Assembly: GCF_035918155.1 (NCBI RefSeq)
Contig: NZ_CP109327.1
Span: forward strand, 4,402,001 to 4,466,000
Direction: 5' to 3'
DNA: 64,000 bases
Source: Streptomyces sp. NBC_01591
GTDB taxonomy: Bacteria; Actinomycetota; Actinomycetes; Streptomycetales; Streptomycetaceae
Positions 43,095 through 51,609 of the stretch are shown here, one piece after another; positions within the stretch are counted from its first letter, which is position 1; each line of letters opens with the position of its first letter. The notes beneath the pieces were generated by a model. It was not told the origin of the DNA. It did no database searches and saw only the letters and a list, made by a program, of their open reading frames with translations. A program made the translations under genes and the position numbers.

Positions 43095-44306
43095 ATGCCG
43101 CTCGCGCTCCTAGCCCTCGCCATCGGGGCTTTCGGTATCGGGACCACCGAGTTCGTGATCATGGGGTTGCTCCCCGAGGTTGCTGCGGACTTCCAGGTCT
43201 CGATCCCGACTGCGGGATTCCTCGTCACGGCGTACGCCCTCGGTGTCGTCCTCGGCGCCCCGCTGATGACGGCCCTCGGTACCCGGGTCACCCGCAAACG
43301 CATGCTGGTGCTGCTCATGGGACTGTTCGTCGTGGGCAACGTCGTCTCCGCGGTCGCCCCGGTCTTCGGTGTGATGGCCGTCGGCCGGGTGATCGCCTCA
43401 CTCGCCCACGGTGCCTTCTTCGGCATCGGAACGGTCGTCGCGGCCGACCTGGTCGCTCCCCAGAAGAAGGCCGGCGCGATCGCCATGATGTTCACCGGCC
43501 TCACCGTGGCCAATGTCGTCGGTGTACCGCTGGGCACCTACATCGGGCAGAGCTTCGGCTGGCGTACCACGTTCTTCGTCGTCGCCGCGATCGGCGTCAT
43601 CGGTCTTCTCGGCGTCGCCAGGCTCGTCCCCGAACAGCCGCGGCGCGAGGGTGTACGGCTCCGCAACGAACTGGCCGCGTTCCGCAATGTGCAGGTCCTG
43701 CTCGCCATGGCGATGACCGTGCTGGGCTTCGGCGGAGTCTTCGCCGCGATCACCTACATCACTCCGATGATGACCGAGATCGCCGGATACTCCACGTCGT
43801 CCGTCACCTGGCTGCTGGTTCTTCTCGGACTGGGCATGGTGGGCGGCAATCTGATCGGCGGCAAGTTCGCCGACCGCCGGCTGATGCCCCTGCTGTACGT
43901 GTCGCTGGGCGCCCTCTCCGTGGTTCTTGCCCTGTTCACCCTGACCGCTCACAACAAGATCGCCGCAGCGGTCACCATCGTCCTGATCGGCGGCCTGGGC
44001 TTCGCGACCGTGCCGCCGCTGCAGAAGCGGGTACTCGACCAGGCGGCCGATGCTCCGACCCTCGCCTCCGCGGCCAACATCGGTGCCTTCAACCTCGGCA
44101 ACGCGCTCTCGGCGTGGCTCGGTGGCCTCGCCATCGCGGCGGGCCTCGGCTACACCGCTCCCAACTGGGTCGGCGCGGCTCTGGCGGCCTCCGCCCTGGC
44201 CCTCGCGGTCGTCTCCGGCGTGCTGGAACGCCGCACGGTCACGCCCAGCCGGCGTGTCGCCCGGCACAGCCCTGAGCCGGCCCTGGCCCCCGCGTCCCGG
44301 AGCTGA
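43095..44306 (+). CDS. MFS drug exporter (AraJ/Cmx type)
   Basis: A 403-residue, 12-TM transporter. MPLALLALAIGAFGIGTTEFVIMGLLPEV is the typical opening of DHA1-family exporters such as AraJ and chloramphenicol exporters (here split: AFGIGTTEFVIMGLLPEV), and LGTRVTRKRMLVLLM is motif A. ATG 43095 follows AGGGAAGGTG; an earlier in-frame ATG is unlikely. It is divergent from the MarR gene and is presumably its target. The substrate is unknown. Confidence 0.9.
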   Translation: MPLALLALAIGAFGIGTTEFVIMGLLPEVAADFQVSIPTAGFLVTAYALGVVLGAPLMTALGTRVTRKRMLVLLMGLFVVGNVVSAVAPVFGVMAVGRVIASLAHGAFFGIGTVVAADLVAPQKKAGAIAMMFTGLTVANVVGVPLGTYIGQSFGWRTTFFVVAAIGVIGLLGVARLVPEQPRREGVRLRNELAAFRNVQVLLAMAMTVLGFGGVFAAITYITPMMTEIAGYSTSSVTWLLVLLGLGMVGGNLIGGKFADRRLMPLLYVSLGALSVVLALFTLTAHNKIAAAVTIVLIGGLGFATVPPLQKRVLDQAADAPTLASAANIGAFNLGNALSAWLGGLAIAAGLGYTAPNWVGAALAASALALAVVSGVLERRTVTPSRRVARHSPEPALAPASRS

Positions 44307-44421
44307 CCCCGCTCACGCCGTCCCCGCCACGCACCCATCTGCTCCCACAGAGCCCAGCACCGCACCGCACCTCACCGAACCGAACCTCACCGCACCACAT
44401 CGCACCAAGGAGTCACCCCCC

Positions 44422-44847
44422 ATGAGCACCACCGCTGTCGCCGTCGCCCCGCTGACGACCCCGGATGCCGAAGCACTGATCGACGCGGCCCGTACCGCCG
44501 CCGAAGCCGCCGGCGTCGCGGTTGCCGTCACCGTCCTCGACGCGGGCGGCCACCTGCTGGCCTTCCGGCGGGACGACCGGGCCGTCCTCATCGCCGGCGA
44601 GACCAGCACCCGCAAGGCCTACACGGCCCTCCAGCTCAATGCCCCCACGGCCGACCTCGTCGACGCGGTCCAGCCCGGCGGACTCTTCCACACCCTGCCC
44701 ACCGCCCTCGACCGGCCGTTGCTCTTCATCGCCGGTGGCGTTCCGGTGCACCGCGACGGCCGGCTCATCGGCGCCATCGGCGTCGGCGGAGGTGCTCCCG
44801 ACCAGGACCACGGCTTCGCGACGGCCGCCGTGAAGGCTCTCGCCTGA
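44422..44847 (+). CDS. GlcG/HbpS family (DUF336) protein
   Basis: A 141-residue protein of the GlcG/HbpS family, whose members bind haem or cobalamin or act in small-molecule metabolism. Family marks are ALIDAARTAAEAAGVAVAVTVLDAGGHLLAF, STRKAYTAL and the end IGAIGVGGGAPDQDHGFATAA. Unlike S. reticuli HbpS there is no signal peptide, so it should be cytosolic. ATG 44422 follows AAGGAG. It is 115 bases after the MFS gene on the same strand and may belong to that MarR-controlled unit. The ligand is unknown. Confidence 0.85.
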   Translation: MSTTAVAVAPLTTPDAEALIDAARTAAEAAGVAVAVTVLDAGGHLLAFRRDDRAVLIAGETSTRKAYTALQLNAPTADLVDAVQPGGLFHTLPTALDRPLLFIAGGVPVHRDGRLIGAIGVGGGAPDQDHGFATAAVKALA

Positions 44848-44902
44848 CACATGCGCCGGGCCCGCGGCCGGTGACGGCTCCGGGCCGTGCGGGCGGCGGC
44901 GG

Positions 44903-45772
44903 TCAGCCCGTCGCCACGGTCAGCGGCGCGTAGCGACGGGTCCAGTCGCCCGGCAGGTCCGAGACTCCATGGGTCATCACCGTGGTTGCGGAGCCGGGCC
45001 GCAGACCGCACTCCTCGAACCAGTCGAGCAGCTCGGTATGGCGAGCGTCGATGTCCGCGCGCAGCGGCAGATTTGTAGCCTTCGCGAGAGAGGCGACGAG
45101 CGCCTGAGCCGTGGCGGTGTCGCGCGCGACCAGCGGGCCGACCACATGCGTCCCGTCGCTCGGCCAGGTCGCCGCGTAACCGATGAGATGTCCCCCGTCC
45201 TGTGCGACCCGGATGTGGTCGGCGTACGCGGGCAGCCGGACGAGGACATGGGTCCGGTCGGCACCGAAGACGTCCGAGTCCAGCCTGACCATGGCGCGCA
45301 GGTCCTCCGCCGTGGCCGGGCGGACGGTCACGGCGGAGGACCTGCCGCCGGTCGGCCGGAAGAAGCCGGTGACCCGCTGGGCGCGGCCCACGACCGCGAA
45401 GCCGAGCCGCTCGTAGAGCGGTTGCCCTGCGGCTGTCGCGTAGAGGCTGAGCGGTGCGTCTCCGGACTCGGCGATCACACGGTGCATCAGATGCCGCGCG
45501 ACCCCCTGCCGCTCATATCGCTCCGCGACGAGCAGCATGCCTATGGCGGCCAGTCGGGGGCCGTAGGAGGTCACCACGCAACTGGCCATCAGGCCCTTGC
45601 CCTCGGGGTCGTCCACGCCGTAGCCGGTTCCGGCGGCGAGGAGCAGACCCCATCTGTGCTCATCGCGTGGCCAGCCACGGTCTTCGCAGAGATCGGCGCA
45701 GGCGACCAGGTCATCCTGGGTGAGGTGCCGCAGGGGCAATTCGGCGATCGGACGGGGCAGTGAGCTGGGCAT
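44903..45772 (-). CDS. GNAT family N-acetyltransferase (tandem domains)
   Basis: A 289-residue protein, twice the size of a single GNAT domain. The N-terminal half has MLLVAERYERQGVARHLMHRVI, the acetyl-CoA loop, and LYATAAGQPLYERLGF. The C-terminal half (VTVRPATAEDLRAMVRLD, then GYAATWPSDGTHVVGPLVA) resembles a second, degenerate GNAT or sterol-carrier-like domain. Its stop is 24 bases before the convergent GlcG-like gene region ends. It begins 5 bases after the preceding membrane-protein gene on the same strand, so the two are probably one operon. No function is known. Confidence 0.85.
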   Translation of the reverse strand: MPSSLPRPIAELPLRHLTQDDLVACADLCEDRGWPRDEHRWGLLLAAGTGYGVDDPEGKGLMASCVVTSYGPRLAAIGMLLVAERYERQGVARHLMHRVIAESGDAPLSLYATAAGQPLYERLGFAVVGRAQRVTGFFRPTGGRSSAVTVRPATAEDLRAMVRLDSDVFGADRTHVLVRLPAYADHIRVAQDGGHLIGYAATWPSDGTHVVGPLVARDTATAQALVASLAKATNLPLRADIDARHTELLDWFEECGLRPGSATTVMTHGVSDLPGDWTRRYAPLTVATG

Positions 45773-45777
45773 GGAGG

Positions 45778-46449
45778 TCAGGCTGTCCGACGCGGCGTTC
45801 GCCCGTCCACCCCTTTACCGGATCCGTCCGAGCGGCGTAGCCGGCGGCCGCGCCGCGTCGGTCCCCAGGGCTTCAGCACCGATATCGCGGTGATGAAGAG
45901 GTAGGTCGCCGTTGCCACTGACGGCGCGACCACCAGGTCGATATCGACGGCGCCACGTGTCGCAGCCTCGTCGATGCCGGGCCGCAGGGAGAAGACGGAC
46001 AGTGCCACGGTGATCAGGGTGAGCCAGAATTTCGTCCAGACCCACCGGTGCCTGGCCAGCCCCCATGGAGTGCCGAGTGCCAGGACAAGGCCGCTGAACA
46101 GCGAGAACAGGGCGACCGGCAGGACCAGCCAGTCCCCGAAGATCTTCATGGCGCGGGTGGCGGCCTGTGCGGTGGCGGGATCTGCGGTGGAGAAGGCCGC
46201 GATTCCGAGCGTCAGCAGCCCGACGGTCAGTCCCAGCCAGCTCACGGATACCGCGACGTGTGCCACCAGGAGGCTGCGGCGGGCGGAGCGTTTGAGTGGT
46301 TTCACGTGAAACACGGTGCCGGGAGCGGGGCGATCGGGCGTCTGACAACGGGAGTAACCGCGCGTACTAGCCTCGGCGTACAGCACGCGTTCCTCTGCGG
46401 GCTTCTCTGCCAGGAGAGTTACCGCCCCGTCGGGTGCTGATGCGTTCAT
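45778..46449 (-). CDS. Membrane protein resembling DUF2269, four hydrophobic segments
   Basis: A 223-codon frame of which residues about 57-175 hold four membrane segments (LLVAHVAVSVSWLGLTVGLLTLG, WLVLPVALFSLFSGLVLALG, FWLTLITVALSVFSL, VATATYLFITAISVL). The pattern, with a conserved His and the WVWTKFWLT stretch, resembles DUF2269-type proteins. The start is uncertain. ATG 46449 has no clear ribosome site, and the first 50 residues, which include the in-frame parS (VFHVK), look poorly conserved, so translation may begin at a downstream GTG. It is 5 bases upstream of the tandem GNAT gene and divergent from the flavohaemoprotein. Function unknown. Confidence 0.7.
   Translation of the reverse strand: MNASAPDGAVTLLAEKPAEERVLYAEASTRGYSRCQTPDRPAPGTVFHVKPLKRSARRSLLVAHVAVSVSWLGLTVGLLTLGIAAFSTADPATAQAATRAMKIFGDWLVLPVALFSLFSGLVLALGTPWGLARHRWVWTKFWLTLITVALSVFSLRPGIDEAATRGAVDIDLVVAPSVATATYLFITAISVLKPWGPTRRGRRLRRSDGSGKGVDGRTPRRTA
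46299..46312. other. parS: parS site in the 5' part of the DUF2269-like gene
   Basis: Exact GTTTCACGTGAAAC, the rightmost copy in the window. On the minus strand it reads VFHVK, or it lies in the leader if translation starts downstream. Confidence 0.95.
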
Positions 46450-46628
46450 GGGCGGCTGTCACGGGTTCATGACCCGCCCGTGTCAGTCGCAAGGCATGCT
46501 GGGCCGAAGGACCCCGGACAGTGGCCGAATGGCGACCGTCAGCGGGTGCCGATTACGTCCGCAGGCAAGGTGCTGCGGGCCGTGCTGGTGCGTAAGGCGA
46601 CCACGAGACGTACGAGGCGAGGCACAGT

Positions 46629-47810
46629 ATGGATGCTCCGGCCACCGGGTGGACCGAAGACGGAACGGACAGATCCGCCGACGCGACCCTGATCCACCGC
46701 ACCCTGACCGAGATCTCGCCCGTCGCGGATCAGACGACCTCGTACTTCTACGCCCTGCTCTTCGTACGCCACCCCGAGCTGCGGGACCTGTTCCCGGTCG
46801 CGATGGATGTCCAGCGCGACCGTCTCCTCCGCGCGATCCTCACCGCAGCCGATCGGCTGGACGATCCGGGTGCGCTGACCGAGTACCTCGGCGGACTGGG
46901 GCGGGGACACCGCAAGTACGGCACGCTGCCCGTCCACTATCCCGCGGTGGGGGAGGCGCTCATGGGCGCCCTGAGCCGCTACGCGACCACCACGTGGGAC
47001 GGGGAGACCGAAGCGGCATGGGTGCGCGCCTACACCGCGATATCGCAGATCATGATCGACGCGGCCGCCGAGGACGAGCAGTGGGCCCCCGCCCGGTGGC
47101 ACGCGGAGGTCGTCTCCCACGACCTCAGGACCCGTGACATAGCGGTGCTCACGCTCCGCCCGGACCAGGCCTACCCCTTCCTCGCAGGCCAGTACGCGGC
47201 CATGGAGACCCCGTGGTGGCCCCGGATCTGGCGGCACTATTCCTTCGCCTCGGCACCCCGCCCCGACGGTCTGCTCACCTTCCACATCAAGGCGGTCCCG
47301 GCCGGCTGGGTCTCCAACGCCCTGGTGCACCGGGCCCGGCCCGGGGACATCGTGCGCCTCGGCCCGCCCACGGGCTCGATGACGGTCGACCACTCCACCC
47401 ACAACGGCCTGCTCTGCCTCGGCGGAGGCACGGGCATCGCACCCATCAAGGCGCTCGTCGAGGAGGTCGCGGAGCACGGCGACCGGCGTCCCGTGGAGGT
47501 CTTCTACGGGGCACGCAGCGATCACGACCTGTACGACATCGACACGATGATGCGGCTCCAGAGGACCTACCCCTGGCTGGCGGTGCGGCCGGTGGTCTCC
47601 ACCGGCGCGGGAACGGGAAGCGGTCTGATGCGGGGGCTGCTGCCCGAGGCGGTGCGGGAGTGCGGCCCGTGGCACGAGTACGACGCCTATCTCTCGGGCC
47701 CGCCCGGCATGATCCGCAGTGGTGTGGACGCGCTCAGGGGCATCGGCATGCCGGCCGAGCGCATCCGGCACGACGCCTTCGAGGAACTGGCCCCGACCGG
47801 CCCCGCCTGA
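46629..47810 (+). CDS. Flavohaemoprotein (globin plus FAD/NAD reductase)
   Basis: A 393-residue protein of the flavohaemoglobin family, which oxidises nitric oxide to nitrate. An N-terminal globin domain (about 15-150) includes LFVRHPELRDLFP and GHRKYGTLPVHYPAVGEAL, where the His of GHRKYG is the likely proximal haem ligand. An FAD-binding barrel follows with FLAGQYAAMETPWWPRIWRHYSFAS (RHYS contacts flavin), and an NAD-binding domain with GGGTGIAPIKALVEEV. The globin domain is somewhat short. ATG 46629 has only a weak ribosome site. It is divergent from the DUF2269-like gene. I saw no clear NsrR-type operator upstream. Confidence 0.9.
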   Translation: MDAPATGWTEDGTDRSADATLIHRTLTEISPVADQTTSYFYALLFVRHPELRDLFPVAMDVQRDRLLRAILTAADRLDDPGALTEYLGGLGRGHRKYGTLPVHYPAVGEALMGALSRYATTTWDGETEAAWVRAYTAISQIMIDAAAEDEQWAPARWHAEVVSHDLRTRDIAVLTLRPDQAYPFLAGQYAAMETPWWPRIWRHYSFASAPRPDGLLTFHIKAVPAGWVSNALVHRARPGDIVRLGPPTGSMTVDHSTHNGLLCLGGGTGIAPIKALVEEVAEHGDRRPVEVFYGARSDHDLYDIDTMMRLQRTYPWLAVRPVVSTGAGTGSGLMRGLLPEAVRECGPWHEYDAYLSGPPGMIRSGVDALRGIGMPAERIRHDAFEELAPTGPA

Positions 47811-47870
47811 CCAGGACGGCTGCCATCGCCCCCGGAACGGCGGCTGCCATCGCCCCCGGCGCGGCGGCGG

Positions 47871-48350
47871 TCAGCCCAGATCGGGCGCGTGCATCGCGCG
47901 TACGCCCTCGATGTTGCCGTCCAGGTAGTGCCGCAGCGACAGCGGCACGAGGTGGACGGCGGCGATCCCCATCCGGCTGAACGGCACCCGTACGACGTCG
48001 TACTCCCCGCAGGGATCGTCGATCTCGGGGCCGTGCCGCCGGGACAGGTCCATCGACTCCAGTCGGCAGACGAAGAAGTGCTGGACTTTTACGCCCTTCA
48101 CCCCGCCGCCCTCGATGTGCTCCACGGTGTCGACGAAGCAGGGGACCACATCGGTGATCTTGGCGCCGAGCTCCTCGTCCACCTCACGGTGCAGGGCGTC
48201 GACGACGGTCGCGTCCTCGGGCTCGACCCCGCCACCGGGCGTGAGCCAGTAGGGATCCACCCCGGGCTTGGTGCGCTTGATGAGGATGAGGTCGTTGCCG
48301 TCGAGCAGGATGGCGCGTGCGGTGCGCTTGACCACAGGACGTTCGGTCAT
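47871..48350 (-). CDS. Nudix hydrolase
   Basis: A 159-residue Nudix protein with the complete Nudix box GGVEPEDATVVDALHREVDEELG (G-x5-E-x7-REV-xEExG; here about residues 42-64), which binds the metal that cleaves nucleoside-diphosphate-linked substrates. VKRTARAILLDGNDLILIKRTK opens the beta sheet. The substrate cannot be told from sequence. It converges on the flavohaemoprotein gene. A 14-bp palindrome lies 18 bases upstream of the start. Confidence 0.92.
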   Translation of the reverse strand: MTERPVVKRTARAILLDGNDLILIKRTKPGVDPYWLTPGGGVEPEDATVVDALHREVDEELGAKITDVVPCFVDTVEHIEGGGVKGVKVQHFFVCRLESMDLSRRHGPEIDDPCGEYDVVRVPFSRMGIAAVHLVPLSLRHYLDGNIEGVRAMHAPDLG

Positions 48351-48367
48351 GGCAAGAGAGTGGCCCG

Positions 48368-48381
48368 CAGAACCGGTTCTG
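48368..48381. promoter_or_regulatory. 14-bp perfect palindrome before the Nudix gene
   Basis: CAGAACCGGTTCTG lies in the 63-base gap between the lysR-type gene and the Nudix gene, with a second, shorter symmetry CACCGGACCGGTG just beyond (48386-48398). It could be an operator for the Nudix gene or part of the lysR terminator. Confidence 0.4.
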
Positions 48382-48413
48382 AAACACCGGACCGGTGCCG
48401 GGCGGTCCTGCGC

Positions 48414-49310
48414 TCACCAGTCGGCGGCAGCACGCAGCAGCCACTCGTGCGCCCGCGCGATGTGGGGCAGCGCGAGTGTGCCGGTCCGCACGGCCAGGAA
48501 GTAGGTGCGCAGGGGAGGCACGGGAGGGTCCAGGAGGGCCACGACCTCGCCCCGCTCCAGCGCCCTCTCGCACAGATAGCGCGGCAGCACGGCGAGTCCG
48601 GCGCCCGCCGCGGTGCACTCCAGGACCGCCCGGAGATCCGGCACGATGACGGTTCCCGCGAGGGCGGGCCGACTCTCGAAGACGGCGGCCCAGTAGCGGG
48701 AGACGAGCGGCAGGCTCTCGTGGACCTCCACGACCGGCAGCTGGTCCAGCACCACGGGCCCCTTGTGCCGCAGGGTCCCGGGGCCGAGGCGCCCGGCCCA
48801 GCGCGGCGCGGCGACCAGGACATGTTCTTCGTCGCAGAGCGCGGTCGCGGTGAGCAGACCGCCGCGCGGACGGGTCGTCGCGATGGCCAGATCATGGTGT
48901 CCGGCGGCCAGCCCCTCCAGTGCCTCCTCGGCACCGGCGAAGAAGGAACTGCGCAGGGCCAGGCCCTGGGCGACGAGAGTGGTGAGCGCGGGCAGGGCGC
49001 GCATCGATGTGAACTCGGGCGGTCCGGCCAGATGCAGTGTCCGTACGCCCGACTCCTCGTCGAGCTCCGTCTCGGCGATCTCGATCAGCGCGTCCAGATG
49101 GGGCGCCGCCCGGTGCGCGAGTTCGTCGCCGATGGTCGTCGGGGTCACGCCGCGGGCCCTGCGCAGGAAGAGCGGACGGCCCAGCTGTCGCTCCAGGGTC
49201 CGGATCTGCGAGGTGACCGCGGGCTGGGAGAGGCCGAGCAGGGCGGCGGCCCTGGTGAAGGAACCGGCCCGGTGCACCGTGACGAACGTGCGCAGCAGGG
49301 TCAGGTCCAT
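48414..49310 (-). CDS. LysR family transcriptional regulator
   Basis: A 298-residue regulator. The N-terminal helix-turn-helix is MDLTLLRTFVTVHRAGSFTRAAALLGLSQPAVTSQIRTLE (residues 1-40, here named by its ends MDLTLLRTF and SQPAVTSQIRTLE), followed by the linker helix and a periplasmic-binding-like effector domain. ATG 49310 is the family start; the frame upstream is non-coding. The genes next to it (Nudix downstream on the same strand, a gamma-synthase-like gene upstream) do not form an obvious target pair, so its regulon is unknown. The stretch upstream (about 49350-49370) is AT-rich with CTATAAATATGTCGATAG, possibly its own binding site. Confidence 0.92.
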   Translation of the reverse strand: MDLTLLRTFVTVHRAGSFTRAAALLGLSQPAVTSQIRTLERQLGRPLFLRRARGVTPTTIGDELAHRAAPHLDALIEIAETELDEESGVRTLHLAGPPEFTSMRALPALTTLVAQGLALRSSFFAGAEEALEGLAAGHHDLAIATTRPRGGLLTATALCDEEHVLVAAPRWAGRLGPGTLRHKGPVVLDQLPVVEVHESLPLVSRYWAAVFESRPALAGTVIVPDLRAVLECTAAGAGLAVLPRYLCERALERGEVVALLDPPVPPLRTYFLAVRTGTLALPHIARAHEWLLRAAADW

Positions 49311-49448
49311 GTCCTGCCCCTTCCACCCTCGCGACGCTTCGGACCCGTACAACTATAAATATGTCGATAGGTCGCTGTCGCTACGGTGATTGGACACTGA
49401 CGGAGAGTCAACTAGCCTTGTTCAGGCGGTTCTTCACAGGAGGAACCG

Positions 49449-49487
49449 GGGCGGTCCGAGCCACGAGGGGGGAGGCTCGGACCGCCC
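49449..49487 (-). terminator. Terminator after the gamma-synthase-like gene
   Basis: GGGCGGTCCGAGCC (49449-49462) pairs with GGCTCGGACCGCCC (49474-49487), 15 bases past the stop of the leftward gene. Confidence 0.8.
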
Positions 49488-49501
49488 GTACCACCGGTCG
49501 G

Positions 49502-50632
49502 TCAGTGCTCGCCCATCGCCGCGTCGAGCGCCCGTTCCACGTCCGCCACCAGGTCCGCGGGGTTCTCCGCGCCGACCGAGAAGCGGATGAAGCCCTCGGG
49601 CACGGCGTCACCGCCCCAGCGCGCCCGGCGCTCGGCGGTGGAGCGCACACCACCGAAGCTCGTCGCGTCGTCGACCAGCCGCAGCTCGGTCAGAAAGCGC
49701 TCGGCCCGCTCGCGGTCGGGCAGTACGAACGACACCACGGCGCCGAAGCGCCGCATCTGCCGTACGGCGTTGGGATACGAAGGGTCGGAGGGCAGCCCGG
49801 GATACCGCAGCCCGGTCACCTCCGGCCGCTTGCCCAGCGCCTGCGCCAGCGCCAGGGCGGTGGCGCACTGCCGGTCGATCCGCAGCTCCAGCGTGGCCAG
49901 CGACCGGTGCGCGAGCCAGGCCTCCATGGGGCCCGGGATGGCGCCGACCACCTTGCGCCAGCGCCGTACTCCCGCTGCCGTCTCCGGATCGCGGCAGGTC
50001 ACATGGCCGAGCAGGATGTCCCCGTGCCCGGTCATGCCCTTGGTGTCACTGGCGACCGAGAAGTCGGCCCCCAGCTCCAGCGGGCGCTGGCCGAGCGGTG
50101 TGGCGAGGGTGTTGTCGACGGCCACCAGAGCGCCGGCCGAGTGCGCCGCCTCGACGAGCCGGCGCACGTCGCAGACATCGAGCCCGGGATTGGACGGGGT
50201 CTCGATCCACAGCAGCTTGGCGCCTTCGAGGACCGCCAGCTGGGCATCGCCACCGGTCGGCGCGGTCCGCACCTCGACGCCGTACGCCTCCAACTGCTCG
50301 CGCACCAGCGGCAGGGCCTGATAGCCGTCGTCGGGCAGCACGACCACATCGCCGGTGCGTGTCTGGGAGAGCAGCACGGCCGAGACCGCCGCCATCCCGG
50401 AGGCGAAGACCGTGGTCTCGACGGGCTCCCCCGGTGCCTCCAGCTCACTGATGGCGCGTTCCAGATGCGTCCAGGTCGGATTGGTGTCCCGGCCGTAGGT
50501 GTACGGACCGGTCGGTTCACCGGAGAGATGGAAGTGTGCGGCGAAGACCGGCCCGGGCAGGGTGGGCTCGAACTGCTCCGGTTCGGGCAGCCCGGCCCGT
50601 ACCGCCCGGGTTCCGTCACCCATGGTGCTCAT
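49502..50632 (-). CDS. Cystathionine gamma-synthase/lyase-like PLP enzyme
   Basis: A 376-residue member of the Cys/Met metabolism PLP family (transsulfuration). The PLP lysine is K198 in SVASDTKGMTGHGDIL. TPTWTHLERAISELEAP near the N-terminus corresponds to the NPT..LE motif, ETTVFASGMAAVSAVLL to the phosphate-binding region, ETPSNPGLDVCDV and VAVDNTLATPLGQRPLELG to the cofactor contacts, and the end GFIRFSVGAENPADLVADVERAL is typical. It could be cystathionine gamma-lyase, gamma-synthase or methionine gamma-lyase; sequence alone does not decide. GAGGAAG precedes the ATG. Confidence 0.88.
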   Translation of the reverse strand: MSTMGDGTRAVRAGLPEPEQFEPTLPGPVFAAHFHLSGEPTGPYTYGRDTNPTWTHLERAISELEAPGEPVETTVFASGMAAVSAVLLSQTRTGDVVVLPDDGYQALPLVREQLEAYGVEVRTAPTGGDAQLAVLEGAKLLWIETPSNPGLDVCDVRRLVEAAHSAGALVAVDNTLATPLGQRPLELGADFSVASDTKGMTGHGDILLGHVTCRDPETAAGVRRWRKVVGAIPGPMEAWLAHRSLATLELRIDRQCATALALAQALGKRPEVTGLRYPGLPSDPSYPNAVRQMRRFGAVVSFVLPDRERAERFLTELRLVDDATSFGGVRSTAERRARWGGDAVPEGFIRFSVGAENPADLVADVERALDAAMGEH

Positions 50633-50701
50633 ACCGCTTCCTCACTTCATCTCTCCGGTGTGCCACCGGTCCTGACCTGCGCTGTCTCTGTAGGTGTCGG
50701 G

Positions 50702-51079
50702 TCAGTCCTCGTCGGGCAGGATCACGTTCAGTGCCCACGACACGATCGAGATGATGAGGCCGCCGAGCACGGCGGTCCAGAAGCCCTCGACATGGAAGCT
50801 CAGATCGAACAGACCAGCCAGCCACGAGGTCAGCAGCAGCATGAGCGCGTTGACCACCAGCGTGATCAGCCCGAGCGTGAGGATGAAGAGCGGCAGGGTC
50901 AGCAGCTTCACGATCGGCTTGACCACGAAGTTCACCAGGCCGAAGAGCAGGGCCACCACGATCAGCGTGAGCGCCTTGCGTCCGGTGCTGCCACCGGTCA
51001 GCGTGATGTCCTGGATCAGCCAGATGGCCACGGCCAGCGCACCTGCGTTGGCGATCGTCTTGACTACGAAATTCTTCAT
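50702..51079 (-). CDS. Phage-holin-like (DUF360 / Phage_holin_4_2) small membrane protein
   Basis: A 125-residue protein with four hydrophobic segments and the family marks KNFVVKTIANAGALAVAIWLI, FGLVNFVVKPIVKLLTLPLFILTLGL and VLGGLIISIVSWALNVIL. Such proteins are widespread chromosomal genes, not evidence of a prophage, and their function is unknown. ATG 51079 is preferred to the open frame upstream. No good ribosome site is visible, so it may be leaderless. It is divergent from the cupin gene. Confidence 0.85.
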   Translation of the reverse strand: MKNFVVKTIANAGALAVAIWLIQDITLTGGSTGRKALTLIVVALLFGLVNFVVKPIVKLLTLPLFILTLGLITLVVNALMLLLTSWLAGLFDLSFHVEGFWTAVLGGLIISIVSWALNVILPDED

Positions 51080-51147
51080 GTGTCTGATCGTGGCAGACCT
51101 GATCGGTGGCGGACACCGGCAGTGCAGAGGCAAGGGGCGGACAGGCC

Positions 51148-51465
51148 ATGAAGGCATTCAGACTGGACGAGCTGGAGGCGGAGCGGGCCGCCAACGACGG
51201 CGCGTACCTGCAGTTCGTGAAGGAACGGAACATGTCCGTCGGCCTGTACGCACTGGACGCCGGTGAACTCGACCCGCAGCAGCCGCACAACCAGGACGAG
51301 GTCTATCTCGTCGTCAGCGGCCGTGCCGCCATCACGGTCGGCATGGAAACCACGCAGGTGGGCAGAGGAAGCGTGGTGTATGTACCGGCCGGTGTCGCCC
51401 ACAAGTTCCACCACATCACCGAGGACCTGCGGGTGATGGTGGTCTTCTCCCCGCCGGAGAGCTGA
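51148..51465 (+). CDS. Small cupin domain protein
   Basis: A 105-residue single-domain cupin. The two motifs are PQQPHNQDEVYLVVSGRAAI (His, Glu) and GSVVYVPAGVAHKFHHITEDL (His), so one metal-binding beta barrel with His/His/Glu/His ligands is likely. Substrate unknown. I use ATG 51148; a GTG at 51106 in the same frame overlaps the divergent gene's promoter. The frame is followed by a 144-base gap before the next gene. Confidence 0.88.
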   Translation: MKAFRLDELEAERAANDGAYLQFVKERNMSVGLYALDAGELDPQQPHNQDEVYLVVSGRAAITVGMETTQVGRGSVVYVPAGVAHKFHHITEDLRVMVVFSPPES

Positions 51466-51609
51466 GCGCCGATCCGCCGGAGGGCGGGGGTCCGGTCTCA
51501 GGGATCCCTCAGGGGTCGATCAGGGGACTCCAAGGGCTGCGGAACCCCCGTCGGCCCCTTCCGCGCCTCTAGCATCGAAGCAGGAACTCATGGAGACGAG
51601 GTAGGGACG

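Noticed and set aside
50702..51079. Holin-like gene as evidence of a prophage
   Set aside because: The family is a common chromosomal one and no other phage genes lie nearby.
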